A stretch of DNA of 64,000 nt from JAICLK01 sp963810525 (GTDB taxonomy: Bacteria > Patescibacteriota > Saccharimonadia > Saccharimonadales > UBA4665), in contig CAWENB010000003.1 in the NCBI GenBank assembly GCA_963810525.1, positions 558,001 to 622,000 on the forward strand. The letters are read 5' to 3'. A program made the position numbers and the translations under genes. Positions within the stretch are counted from its first letter, which is position 1. Every line of letters starts with the position of its first letter. The notes beneath the pieces were generated by a model, which worked only from the letters and a program-made list of their open reading frames with translations, searched no databases and was not told the origin of the DNA. This document shows positions 23,422 through 32,041 of the stretch, one piece after another.

Positions 23422-24114
23422 ATGTGGCAAGAGACTAAACACGGGCTATATAGGCAGTTTGAGTTTCGCGATTTCAAGCAGGCTTTTGCTTTTATGACGA
23501 GGGTGGCGGAGCTGGCAGAGGAGAGGCAGCACCATCCACGGTGGGAAAACGAATGGAACGTTGTAAAAATTTGGCTGAGTACGCACGGTGCCGGCGGCAA
23601 AATAACCGACAAGGATCAAACTTTGGCACGGGAAATTGATGGGCTTCTGTATTCTCCAGAATATTCGAAGAATAATAAACTGGTCAACCTTACCGCCTAT
23701 CCGGCGGTCCCCCACGTAAAAATATTTGCCGATGGCGGCTCGCGCGGTAACCCCGGTCCTTCTGCCGGCGGATATGTGATTATGGGCGCGGATGACAAGA
23801 CGTTGGTCGATAAAGGAGTGTATCTAGGGGTGACAACCAACAATCAGGCGGAATACCAGGCGCTTAAACTCGCACTTGAAAACGCGCATAAGTTACAGGC
23901 GCGAGAAGCCGAAGTATACATGGACAGCATGCTTGTCATCAATCAGATGAACGGTATATTTAAGATCAAAAACCGCGATTTATGGCCAATTCACGAAGCA
24001 ATAAAACAGCTCGTTACGAAGTTTGATCGTGTAACGTTTACGTATGTCCCCCGTGAACTGAATAAGCTGGCCGATGCCGCAGTGAATCGGGCGCTCGACG
24101 AAAAACTTACGTAA
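23422..24114 (+). CDS. Fusion of pterin-4a-carbinolamine dehydratase domain and ribonuclease HI
   Basis: 230 residues with two complete domains. Residues 1-75 match pterin-4a-carbinolamine dehydratase/DCoH: RQHHPRWENEWNVVKIWLST with His37-His38-Pro39 and THGAGGKITDKD (His55). After a short linker, residues 98-230 form RNase HI with all four catalytic acids: Asp104 (FADGGSRGNPGPSAGG), Glu144 (NNQAEYQAL), Asp168 (YMDSML) and Asp218 (LADAAVNRA). It would cleave RNA in RNA-DNA hybrids; the first domain may only help dimerise, as DCoH does. ATG 23422 is chosen because TAAGAT ends 7 nt before it and upstream codons fall outside the domain. The rnpB promoter follows closely. Confidence 0.9.
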   Translation: MWQETKHGLYRQFEFRDFKQAFAFMTRVAELAEERQHHPRWENEWNVVKIWLSTHGAGGKITDKDQTLAREIDGLLYSPEYSKNNKLVNLTAYPAVPHVKIFADGGSRGNPGPSAGGYVIMGADDKTLVDKGVYLGVTTNNQAEYQALKLALENAHKLQAREAEVYMDSMLVINQMNGIFKIKNRDLWPIHEAIKQLVTKFDRVTFTYVPRELNKLADAAVNRALDEKLT

Positions 24115-24151
24115 AGTGTTCAAAAGATGCCATAAGTGGTATAATGATAGA

Positions 24152-24515
24152 TAAGCCAGATTATCGGCTGGTCGCTTGTGTCTAACACAAGAGGAAAGTC
24201 CGGGCAGCAAAGGGAAAGGCAGTTGCTAACGGCAACCGGGGGAAACCCTAGGGAAAGTGCCACAGAAACGAAACTACCGCTCGGCTTTACGCCATAGGGT
24301 AAGGGTGAAAAGAGCGAGGTAAGAGCTCGCATTTTATATCGGTGACGATATAAAACGGTAAACCCTGCCTGCTGCAAGGAGGTGAACTCATGTCGACCAA
24401 TCGGCGAATGGTTCCCGCCAGAGTTTATCATTGAATCCGCTCGATTCTGGTGGCGACGCTGGAACTAGATAGATGATCAGCTAAAACAGAACCCGGCTTA
24501 CAGATAATCTGGGTA
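24152..24515 (+). ncRNA. rnpB: RNase P RNA
   Basis: Catalytic RNA that trims tRNA 5' ends. The type A-like core motifs are seen: GAGGAAAGTCCGGGC near 24190, CCACAGAAACG near 24260, and the 3' GGCTTACAGATAATCTGG. P1 pairs CCAGATTATC (24156-24165) with GATAATCTGG (24503-24512). TATAAT at 24140-24145 is the promoter. Length of about 364 nt is normal. A strong terminator follows. Confidence 0.95.
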
Positions 24516-24516
24516 A

Positions 24517-24550
24517 CCTAAAAACCCTGCACGAGCAGGGTTTTTAGGTT
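24517..24550 (+). terminator. Terminator of rnpB
   Basis: 14-bp stem CCTAAAAACCCTGC / GCAGGGTTTTTAGG with loop ACGA; the T run is in the 3' arm. Confidence 0.9.
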
Positions 24551-24599
24551 AAGCGGTTATTGTGGTATCTGCTCCTGCATTGTTCACCGGCGTGAGCAG

Positions 24600-25240
24600 A
24601 ACGCTTTCTGGTGCTGACACATTGGGTTGAATGAACGGTTAGGGTGATGATGCATCGTCGTGCTGGCACATGTGGCTAAACGACTGCTGGCAGGATTGTT
24701 TGTATCCAGCTAAAGCGGACGATATCGAGCGCGAGGGTGTCTAAATTGGTGGTGTTGCCGATGGCGGCAATAGCTAAACTGGAAGTGTCTGCTGTAAATA
24801 GTGCATCAATTTTGCTGTCATGAATCTAGAAAATTGAGGGGGCACCCGCGGTTCTCGAAGGCTACGTCCAGATCGGTTTTGCTGCTAGTTTCGATCTTAG
24901 GCGAGCCAACTTCTTTAGGGTTGAAAGCATAAGAGATGTCGGTAAGCTTAATGTTGTCGTCAGCGGCCTCCTGCATTTCCATACAGGTACAGCGGCCTAG
25001 TACAATCAGGCGAGCAGCGGTTATCGTACTGGCGATATCAAGTCGGTGCAGTAACGTTGGATTGGCTAGGTTACTGCAAGGCGTCTGCGCTGTCCGTTCC
25101 GTTGCCGGATATGTGAGCGTTGCGGCCCTGGACGACGTCAGTAGGTGTGGTGATGCCGATACTAATAAACGCTATCTGGACCGGATTGGTTGGGGCGCTG
25201 GCGTCAACATCGTACATTTTGTTACTGCACAAGGCTAATT
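24600..25240 (-). pseudogene. Decayed coding region on the minus strand
   Basis: No intact gene is present in 24551-25299. Pieces in shifted frames on the minus strand look like an exported protein: a 52-codon piece at 24818-24976 (for example NIKLTDISYAFNPKEVGSPK) and another near 25100-25230 (PTNPVQIAFISIGITTPTDV, HISGNGTDSADAL) separated by stops. The first piece is vaguely cupredoxin-like, but this is weak. Either a gene in decay or a region with base errors. Confidence 0.35.
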
Positions 25241-25299
25241 ACACTGATAAGCCCTGAGGGTACAAGTTATAAGTGTCGCAATTGGCCAAAATGTTTAAC

Positions 25300-25333
25300 T
25301 AAAAAGCGACCTCAGTCTACATGATTAGGCCGC
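25300..25333 (-). terminator. Terminator of the infC-rpmI-rplT operon
   Basis: On the minus strand, GCGGCCT pairs with AGGTCGC (one G-U) and is followed by TTTTT. Confidence 0.7.
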
Positions 25334-25382
25334 GCATTTTTTTCCAAGGGCGATAGTAAGAGTATCGTCCAGGCACAGATGC

Positions 25383-25727
25383 TTACTTTACAGCACTTTT
25401 AACGACGGTTTCAAAAGCTCTCGGTTCGTTAACGGCAAGTTCGGCAAGTACTTTACGGTCAAGATTAACATGGGCTGCTTTGAGCCCGGCAATAAGTTTA
25501 CTGTAGGTTGTTCCGTTGAGCCGTGCAGCAGCGTTGATACGCGCATTCCACAGTTGGCGAAAAGTTCGCTTGCGCGTACGACGGTCGCGCGTCGCAAACT
25601 GCAATGATTTGGTAACTGCCTGACGACCGCGTTTGATGCTAGCGCGGTTCGGGTGGGTCATGCCTTTGGTGGCGCGACGAATTTTCTGGTGCCTTTTGTG
25701 GCTGGCAACGCCTCGTTTAACTCGCAT
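25383..25727 (-). CDS. rplT: 50S ribosomal protein bL20
   Basis: 114 residues, normal for bL20: MRVKRGVASHKRHQKIRRAT, a long basic helix (GRQAVTKSLQFATRDRRTRK), then RQLWNARINAAARLNGTTYS. Last gene of the infC-rpmI-rplT operon, 4 bp after rpmI. In other bacteria bL20 represses its own operon; no such site was identified here. Confidence 0.97.
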   Translation of the reverse strand: MRVKRGVASHKRHQKIRRATKGMTHPNRASIKRGRQAVTKSLQFATRDRRTRKRTFRQLWNARINAAARLNGTTYSKLIAGLKAAHVNLDRKVLAELAVNEPRAFETVVKSAVK

Positions 25728-25731
25728 TAGA

Positions 25732-25926
25732 TTAGGCTCCCAATTTCAACTTAATATTCTTAACTGCCTTGCCCTCAAGCGTTTCTAAGCCGGCCAACTT
25801 ACGTTTGCGCGCGGCGCTTTTCTTTTGCAGAAAGTGGCTGGCATATGAGTGGCGGCGGCGGACTTTTCCGTTCTTTGTCAACTTCACCCGGTCTTTGGTG
25901 CCGCTATGCGTCTTTAGCTTTGACAT
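25732..25926 (-). CDS. rpmI: 50S ribosomal protein bL35
   Basis: 64 residues: KLKTHSGTKDRVKLTKNGKV and RRHSYASHFLQKKSAARKRK are typical. AAGGAG is 8 nt before the ATG. It overlaps the end of infC by 23 bp. Confidence 0.96.
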   Translation of the reverse strand: MSKLKTHSGTKDRVKLTKNGKVRRRHSYASHFLQKKSAARKRKLAGLETLEGKAVKNIKLKLGA

Positions 25927-26440
25927 GAGTGGTACTCCTTATTACAAAACTTAGTTGCTTACCTGCAAGCTGTGGTTGCTGGTCAAGCGCGATTGATTCA
26001 CCGAAGTCGGAAATTATTTTATCAGCAAGTTTAAATCCCAGATCTTTGTGCGCGAGCTCGCGTCCCCGGAAAAAGACAGTCATTTTGACTTTGTGTCCAG
26101 CCTCGAGAAATTTCGCAACTTTCGCTAACTTTACCTGCATATCGTGCTCACCGATTTTGAGCCCCAGGCGCATCTGTTTAACTTCTAGGGTTTTTGCACT
26201 CCGCTTATTTCGCTGTTGTTGCTTCGTGCGTTGATAATTGAATTTACCCCAGTCAATGATTTTGGCAACAGGGGGACGAGCGTCCGGTGCAATCTCAACA
26301 AGATCAAGCCCTTGCTCCTGGGCGGCACTCAACGCTTCCGCGCGTGAGAGGATTCCAAACTGTTTGCCTTGTGAATCAATAACTCTAAGTTGTGGTGCCT
26401 GAATAGCTTCATTCAGACGGGCAGGCTTACTGATAGAAAT
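25904..26440 (-). CDS. infC: Translation initiation factor IF-3 with a non-AUG start
   Basis: Prevents early subunit joining and proofreads start codons. The frame has no ATG, GTG or TTG where family N-termini begin. AAAGGAG (26450-26444) is followed by ATT (26440-26438) and, two codons on, ATC (26434-26432), leading into SKPARLNEAIQAPQLRVID, which is typical IF-3. From ATT the protein has 178 residues, the family norm. An ATT start is known in E. coli infC, where IF-3 represses itself by rejecting non-AUG starts; the same control is likely. ATC has the better spacing (9 nt) from the Shine-Dalgarno, ATT only 3 nt. Core motifs such as GLDLVEIAPDARPPVAKIID are present. Confidence 0.93.
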   Translation of the reverse strand: MSISKPARLNEAIQAPQLRVIDSQGKQFGILSRAEALSAAQEQGLDLVEIAPDARPPVAKIIDWGKFNYQRTKQQQRNKRSAKTLEVKQMRLGLKIGEHDMQVKLAKVAKFLEAGHKVKMTVFFRGRELAHKDLGFKLADKIISDFGESIALDQQPQLAGKQLSFVIRSTTHVKAKDA

Positions 26441-26470
26441 ATTCTCCTTTGGTTATTCTGCAACGTCAAA

Positions 26471-26499
26471 ATTGTAACAGACATAACAACAGGGGTCAA
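26471..26499 (-). promoter_or_regulatory. Promoter of infC operon
   Basis: On the minus strand: -35 TTGACC (26499-26494), 17-bp spacer, -10 TACAAT (26476-26471). The transcript would carry a leader of about 25 nt with a strong Shine-Dalgarno. Confidence 0.8.
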
Positions 26500-27600
26500 G
26501 CCGCTTTACCCGAATTCTAGCTCCGACATGCTAAATTCGGCCGGATATTTTATCGTTTCTTCAGCGTCTAAAACGGGTATTAAGCGATCCTCGAGCGGCT
26601 ACCGCAGTTTAGATTGACGCTGAAATTCCGGGAACTCATCGAAACGCAGGTTGCTGTGGCGCTTAGTCTTACTTTTCCTGGCCGTACCGAATTGCCGCCA
26701 CCGATGATTGATGTGCGGCTAGCACTATGATGCGGGTTGTATCATGACCTAGATTAAACTATCCGGTTATAGCTATTGTTAGCGGGATTTTGTGGGTGGG
26801 TTACTTCGAGCATTTCCTCATAATTTAGAGGAGGCAAGATTGAGGGCAGTGCTATGGCAAGTATACATTTTTGTCTATTTTTAGCGGGTCGTTCAGAAAA
26901 AATTGATACCCAGTCCAGTTTCTACCGGTTCTAAGCGCGGGATTAAATTTCCCGAATATTGCCATCATAAAACACTTGAATATCAGGTCCTGCCTTGTGT
27001 TTCCGGCCAAATCGCAGTAGGTTGTTGTGACGTCAACCCAAGCATTTATTAACTATCCGATAACACTGCGGACTGGCCGGATAGTACTATCAATGCCAAG
27101 TTCACCGATGATGGCTTGCGTTCTGATGTGTAGCTACTGAAGCTGCCCGCAAAAGTCGACCCTGCAATGGCCATATAAAGGCTGTTACTGTCTTAAAGAC
27201 ACAAATACTGCTGTAGGTTGATGTTTATACGTTTACGCTGGAGTTGAGAGATTTTTAATGATCCGCATAAACATTCTTTTGATACAACGACGGTCGTATT
27301 AGCGAACCCGACAATGACCATGTCCGGTAACTCGCTAGAAGCCTGGCATTCAATATCGATTAGTAAGACGGAGATGCCGGCATTTATGATGCTTCTCGCA
27401 CATGAGCTCATGACTCAATATTGAGCAAAGTAAGTAAAATACAATGTAATCATAATTACGTTTCGGCAAGTTCAAAGGGCTAACTTTTCGATGCCTGCGT
27501 TGAGGCAGCTCTGACAGATCTGCTAGCTAAACACGCACGACAAGAAACGGCTGCCAAATATGAAACAACGGCTTGCGAGAAGCCGTTGTAACAGATGTAC
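26500..27600. pseudogene. Gene-free stretch with decayed coding traces
   Basis: No intact gene is seen in 26500-27785. Plus-strand pieces look like former protein: near 27070-27180 (DWPDSTINAKFTDDGLRSDV, then an in-frame TAG and LLKLPAKVDPAMAI) and near 27285-27420 (LANPTMTMSGNSLEAWHSIS, ending in a stop) and 27490-27592 (EAALTDLLAKHARQETAAKY). Stops interrupt every frame. A hairpin CAACGGCTT-gcgag-AAGCCGTTG lies near 27568-27590. Confidence 0.35.
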
Positions 27601-27785
27601 GTTTTTGTTTTTGAGCACTTTTTTTATTCAAGTGCTACGCATATAGTAGAGGATAAGCATGATATGTGTCAATAACAAAATTCAGAAAATTTAATCGACC
27701 TGTGCATAAGTTCCTGTCCCATATTTTGCCGCCGAAAAAAACAAAAACGTCGTACACAAAAACGATTTTTTGAGCAAACTTGTGC

Positions 27786-27814
27786 TTGACTTACTCACAA
27801 AAATGCGGTATGTT
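27786..27814 (+). promoter_or_regulatory. Strong sigma70-type promoter
   Basis: TTGACT (27786-27791), 17-bp spacer, TATGTT (27809-27814). It drives the structured region at 27820 and probably the membrane gene at 28059. Confidence 0.7.
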
Positions 27815-27819
27815 ATTAA

Positions 27820-28040
27820 GTGTAAGTCCAAAAACAAAAACTTACAATTTGAGTACCGGACTCTACGTCCAAAGCGTCGCTCTGTGTTGCCTTACCGGCA
27901 GCAAGAGCGGTCAGTCACGGCCATGGCGGTAAGCGCTATTAATTTAATTAAGACGAGCGGATTTATCGCCTGGCTCCATGGGATTTTAAGTGAGCTGCTA
28001 CGGGTTTTTAACTTGTGCAGCTTTTCTTTATATCTAAAAC
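27820..28040 (+). ncRNA. Structured leader or small RNA of unknown type
   Basis: Downstream of the promoter lie TGTAAGT...ACTTACA, a strong two-part hairpin (CGCTCT 27878-27883 with AGAGCG 27904-27909; GTTGCC with GGCAGC inside), and near 28005-28035 AGCTGC...GCAGCT followed by TTTTCTTT, which could be a terminator. Either an independent RNA of about 210 nt or the regulated leader of the next gene. A frame of 147 codons across it has no support as a protein. Confidence 0.4.
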
Positions 28041-28058
28041 AGAATATCGGTAATAAGC

Positions 28059-28436
28059 GTGCATACCCACTTCATCAGATTAGCGAACATAACTGTATCG
28101 TGTATAGTCCTTGTTGGCCTATTGTCTCTTACGAGCCCCGACCACCTGTCATCGGTTGTATTGACCCTGCCATTTGCATTGCTGTTTCTGATTTTGTATT
28201 TAGGCATCGGTGAGTTGCTAAGAATTTTTGGACGGCATCAGCTTCAGGGCGCCGGCGGGTTGACGCTTATGCGTCCAAGGATTACGATTGGCCTAATTGC
28301 CGGATTCCCGGTTTTACTTCTAGTCTTGCAGTCTATCGGACAGTTATCACTCAGGGATGTGCTTACCGCGGGGGCAATATTTGTAGTGGCATATTTGTAT
28401 ATTACAAAGTACTCTGCGAATACCGCCGATCGTTGA
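28059..28436 (+). CDS. Small membrane protein (four hydrophobic helices)
   Basis: 125 residues, almost all in hydrophobic segments (about 10-27, 31-50, 70-90, 98-117), with a basic loop FGRHQLQGAGG. Start GTG 28059 is the first in frame; it is not well supported by a Shine-Dalgarno, so the true start may differ. Function not recognised. It precedes the two-gene ATPase unit, which has its own TATAAT at 28462-28467. Confidence 0.6.
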   Translation: MHTHFIRLANITVSCIVLVGLLSLTSPDHLSSVVLTLPFALLFLILYLGIGELLRIFGRHQLQGAGGLTLMRPRITIGLIAGFPVLLLVLQSIGQLSLRDVLTAGAIFVVAYLYITKYSANTADR

Positions 28437-28478
28437 GCTCGTTTACGTTGTCGCAAGCTGTTATAATGATAGGTAACG

Positions 28479-28901
28479 ATGAATCCTAATGCCGATAGAC
28501 CTCCGGTTTCCAATATGCACGCACCCGGCAATTTCAATAAAGCGCCGGATGCTGGTGTGGTTTCCGGCCGGAACCCTGAAAGTTTGTCGCAAGCTGAATC
28601 TTTGATGCCACCTGGCGCAATGCAGCCTCAGCCTCAAATGCCGCCATTGCCGAACCCCATACCGATGGCTTTGCCCGCCCATCAGCTTGTACCGGGCCAG
28701 CAAACGCAGCCCGTTGCCGCCTCTGCTAAAACGAACGACGATGACGACATGGCGCTTGAGAAGGAATCTGTAAATAAAGCGAAAGCGATTATCCAGCAGA
28801 CAAGCACGGACCCATTCAGGCAGGCCAAAGAAATCGAGAAGGTGAAAGCGGAACTACTTAAAAGGCGGTACGGCAAGGAACTTAAACTCAGTGAAGGATA
28901 G
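28479..28901 (+). CDS. Proline-rich small protein preceding the VirD4-like ATPase
   Basis: 140 residues. The first 75 are disordered and rich in Pro, Gln and Asn (MPPGAMQPQPQMPPLPNPIP); the last 55 form a charged helix (KAIIQQTSTDPFRQAKEIEK). TATAAT (28462-28467) lies 11 nt before ATG. It is 7 bp ahead of the large ATPase gene, so the two are cotranscribed and may form one complex. The family is not recognised by name. Confidence 0.65.
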   Translation: MNPNADRPPVSNMHAPGNFNKAPDAGVVSGRNPESLSQAESLMPPGAMQPQPQMPPLPNPIPMALPAHQLVPGQQTQPVAASAKTNDDDDMALEKESVNKAKAIIQQTSTDPFRQAKEIEKVKAELLKRRYGKELKLSEG

Positions 28902-28908
28902 ATAGCTT

Positions 28909-31900
28909 ATGGCTATACTCCTATTTTTTATCATCCTCATCGTACTTGCGACCGCTATTACTGTCCCGATGCTTTACGTGCAGTCGCATCGCGCAGCTCG
29001 TGAGCAGAAGAACTATGAGCGCGGTCTTAAAATGGTGCCGTTTCTCATTCATCTTCCGCCTCCAAGTGAAGATACGGAAGTGAATGGGCGTGATGTGCGG
29101 GACGTGACCGAGGAGACCATATCGAAAGCGCAAATTGTCTACAATATCATTGCCAGTACATTTGAAAAGGGCTGGAAATATAAGCTGTACGGGCAGCGCC
29201 ACTTTGCATTTGAGATTGTTGGCAGCCAGGGGCTGGTGTACTTCTATGCGGCAGTGCCGTTAGCTTTGATTGAAGTAGCGAAACAGGCCGTTGTTAGTGC
29301 ATATCCTTCGGCGCGGCTGGAGGAAGTTCCCGATCATAACGTCTTTAATCCTGTCGGAAAAATCAGTGGAACTGCCGGCGGGGAATTGGCGCTCAAGGAA
29401 GAGTTTGCATACCCGATTGCTACGTTTCAGGAATTGAAGCGTGATGCCATGCAGGCCCTGCTTAATTCATTGGCGAATCTGGGTAAAGAAGATGGCGTCG
29501 GCATACAGATACTCATGCGGCCGGCCGATCCTTCGTGGCGCAAAACTGCGCAGGATTTGGCGAGTAAAAAACGAAAAGGCAAGGAAGGCAATGAGGGGAT
29601 AGGCGCTAAATTGTGGGAGGGTGTGAAGCTTATTGGCACGGCCATGATCAAGGGCCCCGAAGAAAAGGACGGCCACGAGAAAAAGGAGCTTTCCGATCTT
29701 GAACAATCCGTCTTGAATTCTATCGACGACAAAACGCGGCACCCAGGCTATGAGGTGCTTATCAGGATTGTCGTATCATCCAACATTGCGCAGCGCTCGC
29801 AGGCGATTTTGAGCAATGTGGTGGCGTCGTTCGCCTTGTTCGACGCGCCTGGCCGAAACGGGTTTAAATATAAGCCGGCAAAAGACATCGAAGAGTTGGC
29901 GACATCCTATATATTGCGGTTATTCCCACAGAATGAGAAAGAAAATATCCTGAATTCAGTTGAGTTGGCGACGATCTTTCATTTTCCGGATCAGCGCAGC
30001 ATACCGACTTCACAGCTGGAGAAACAAGATTCCAAACAGGTAGATGGTCCACGTAACGTTCCCGAAAAGGGATTGTTGCTCGGTTACAACGTGTTCCGCG
30101 GCGTCAAAAAGCCGATACGGCTTGACGTTGGTGATCGACAGCGGCATATGTATGCGGTCGGACAAACCGGTACCGGTAAGTCGACATTCCTCGAAAATTT
30201 GGCCTTGCAAGACATGCTGAACGGCAATGGCTTTGCGTTTGTCGATCCACACGGGGACACGGCGGAGCGGCTTATGTCTATGGTGCCGCGCGAACGAACC
30301 GAGGATATTATTTATTTCAGCCCTGCCGAAATGGACTATCCGATGGGGCTTAATTTGTTTGAATTTGAAAACCCGGATCAAAAGGACTTCCTCATTCAGG
30401 AAGCGCTTAACATGCTTTACAAATTGTATGATCCACAGCATCAAGGGATAATGGGTCCGCGCTACGAGCATCTTTTCCGCAGTGCAGCGTTGACGATTAT
30501 GGCCGACCCGGAAGGCGGCACGTTCATCGATATTCCAAAGCTTTTCCGCGACCCGCAGTACGTCAAGCAGAAACTCCAGCATGTCACCGATCCAAGCGTT
30601 ATAGAATTCTGGCAAAAGGAAATGCCGCAATCACAGCGCTCCAATGAATTCGGCGAGGTCGTGAGTTGGTTCGTAAGTAAGTTCGGCGCTTTCCTGTCCA
30701 ACACCATGATGCGTAATATCATTGGCCAGACGCAAAGCTCGTTCAACTTGCGCGATATTATGGATAACGGCAAAATCCTGCTCGTTAATTTAAGTAAAGG
30801 CCGCACCGGCCAGCTCAACACGCAGCTGCTCGGTATGATTTTTGTCATGAAGTTTCAGGCCGCTGCGATGAGCCGGGCTGATGTTCCGGAGGATGAACGT
30901 AAAGATTTCGCTCTCTACGTGGACGAGTTCCAGAACTTCTCGACCGATTCGTTCGCGACCATCATGTCCGAAGCGCGGAAATACCACCTCAATCTGATTG
31001 TGGCGAACCAGTTTACGACACAGTTGAGCGAAGAAATCCGCGACGCCGTGTTCGGTAATGTGGGAACGACGGTGGCATTCCGGGTCGGCGATCGCGATGC
31101 TGAGGGATTGCATAAGTACTTCCGGCCGTCATTTGAGGAGACTGACCTTATTCGTCTACCGAACCATAACACGATTGTACGCACCATGATTAATGGCGTG
31201 CCGACGCAGCCGTTCAGCATGGCCACGCTACCTCCGTTAGGTAAGCCGAACTCGCAACTGGCTACGGCGCTCAAGCAGTTATCCGCAGCTAAATTCGGTA
31301 GGCCCAAGGCATCGGTCGAAGCCGATATATTTAAACGCATGGAAACCAAACCGTTGCCGCCATCGCCCGCGCAAGCCGGATTGCCGCCGAGTTTTGGCGG
31401 AACACCGTCGCCGTGGGGTGCTCCGGCCGGGCAAGCGCGTCGGCCGGCGGCGGGTATAGCATCGCCAAATGGGGCAGCGGCTCCGCCGGGCAAGCCTTCA
31501 TCAGCTTCATTCCTCGATGAATGGCTATCGAAACGCAAAGCGCCCGACCGTCCCCTTACTTCGCCATTCGGACAGCCACCAGCGCCCATGTCGCAGGGCG
31601 GTTTCCCGAATCCGGCGCCGTCGCCGATGACACCTCCAATCCAGCATACGGCTCCGGCTCCAACAGCCCGGTCAAGCAATAAACTAAGAGAAGAAACAGA
31701 AAAGCGTGAAGCTGACTCAATCGCCGAATCCCTCAAACAAGAAGAGGAGAGTTTCGAGGCTTCGGTAAATAACCTGACACGGAATCTACCAACCCAATCG
31801 TCGCCAGCTCCGATACCGGGCACTTCCGGGCAGACGGCGCCCGCTCAGCTGAATCAACAGACCGACACTGGTCATCTTAACTCCGGCGATACCGTCTACA

Positions 31901-31947
31901 TTGATCGGGAAGGCGGTATGCATCAGCAAAACAATGCAAAGCAGTAA
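28909..31947 (+). CDS. VirD4/TraG-like type IV secretion coupling ATPase
   Basis: 1012 residues. An N-terminal transmembrane helix (about 2-22) is followed by a domain of about 380 residues, then the motor: Walker A GQTGTGKS (about 418-425), VDPHGDTAERLMSMVPRERT, Walker B LYVDEFQNF (about 668-676), and a sensor region ANQFTTQLSEEIRDAVFGNV, as in TraG/VirD4 and HerA-related ATPases. The C-terminal 200 residues are Pro/Ala-rich and then coiled-coil. Such genes are regularly seen in Saccharibacteria and are thought to move DNA or proteins across the envelope. No relaxase or VirB genes are present in this window, so conjugation cannot be claimed. It is transcribed with the small Pro-rich gene. 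Confidence 0.9.
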   Translation: MAILLFFIILIVLATAITVPMLYVQSHRAAREQKNYERGLKMVPFLIHLPPPSEDTEVNGRDVRDVTEETISKAQIVYNIIASTFEKGWKYKLYGQRHFAFEIVGSQGLVYFYAAVPLALIEVAKQAVVSAYPSARLEEVPDHNVFNPVGKISGTAGGELALKEEFAYPIATFQELKRDAMQALLNSLANLGKEDGVGIQILMRPADPSWRKTAQDLASKKRKGKEGNEGIGAKLWEGVKLIGTAMIKGPEEKDGHEKKELSDLEQSVLNSIDDKTRHPGYEVLIRIVVSSNIAQRSQAILSNVVASFALFDAPGRNGFKYKPAKDIEELATSYILRLFPQNEKENILNSVELATIFHFPDQRSIPTSQLEKQDSKQVDGPRNVPEKGLLLGYNVFRGVKKPIRLDVGDRQRHMYAVGQTGTGKSTFLENLALQDMLNGNGFAFVDPHGDTAERLMSMVPRERTEDIIYFSPAEMDYPMGLNLFEFENPDQKDFLIQEALNMLYKLYDPQHQGIMGPRYEHLFRSAALTIMADPEGGTFIDIPKLFRDPQYVKQKLQHVTDPSVIEFWQKEMPQSQRSNEFGEVVSWFVSKFGAFLSNTMMRNIIGQTQSSFNLRDIMDNGKILLVNLSKGRTGQLNTQLLGMIFVMKFQAAAMSRADVPEDERKDFALYVDEFQNFSTDSFATIMSEARKYHLNLIVANQFTTQLSEEIRDAVFGNVGTTVAFRVGDRDAEGLHKYFRPSFEETDLIRLPNHNTIVRTMINGVPTQPFSMATLPPLGKPNSQLATALKQLSAAKFGRPKASVEADIFKRMETKPLPPSPAQAGLPPSFGGTPSPWGAPAGQARRPAAGIASPNGAAAPPGKPSSASFLDEWLSKRKAPDRPLTSPFGQPPAPMSQGGFPNPAPSPMTPPIQHTAPAPTARSSNKLREETEKREADSIAESLKQEEESFEASVNNLTRNLPTQSSPAPIPGTSGQTAPAQLNQQTDTGHLNSGDTVYIDREGGMHQQNNAKQ

Positions 31948-32041
31948 GATGTCACGAGATTGATGAGCGCAGACAAATCATCTATAATATAAACAAGTGG
32001 GAAATTAAGAACGGTTACATACCAGAAGAGGGTTATTTATA

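Noticed and set aside
24120..24431. 103-codon minus-strand frame
   Set aside because: Antisense of RNase P RNA, a frequent false gene.
24936..25238. 100-codon plus-strand frame
   Set aside because: Odd composition and no promoter or Shine-Dalgarno; the minus-strand remnants explain the region better.
27770..28213. 147-codon plus-strand frame
   Set aside because: It contains the promoter and strong hairpins and overlaps the membrane gene; no domain seen.
31906..32041. Origin of replication near gyrB
   Set aside because: No dnaA, dnaN or DnaA-box cluster was seen in the window, so gyrB alone is not enough.
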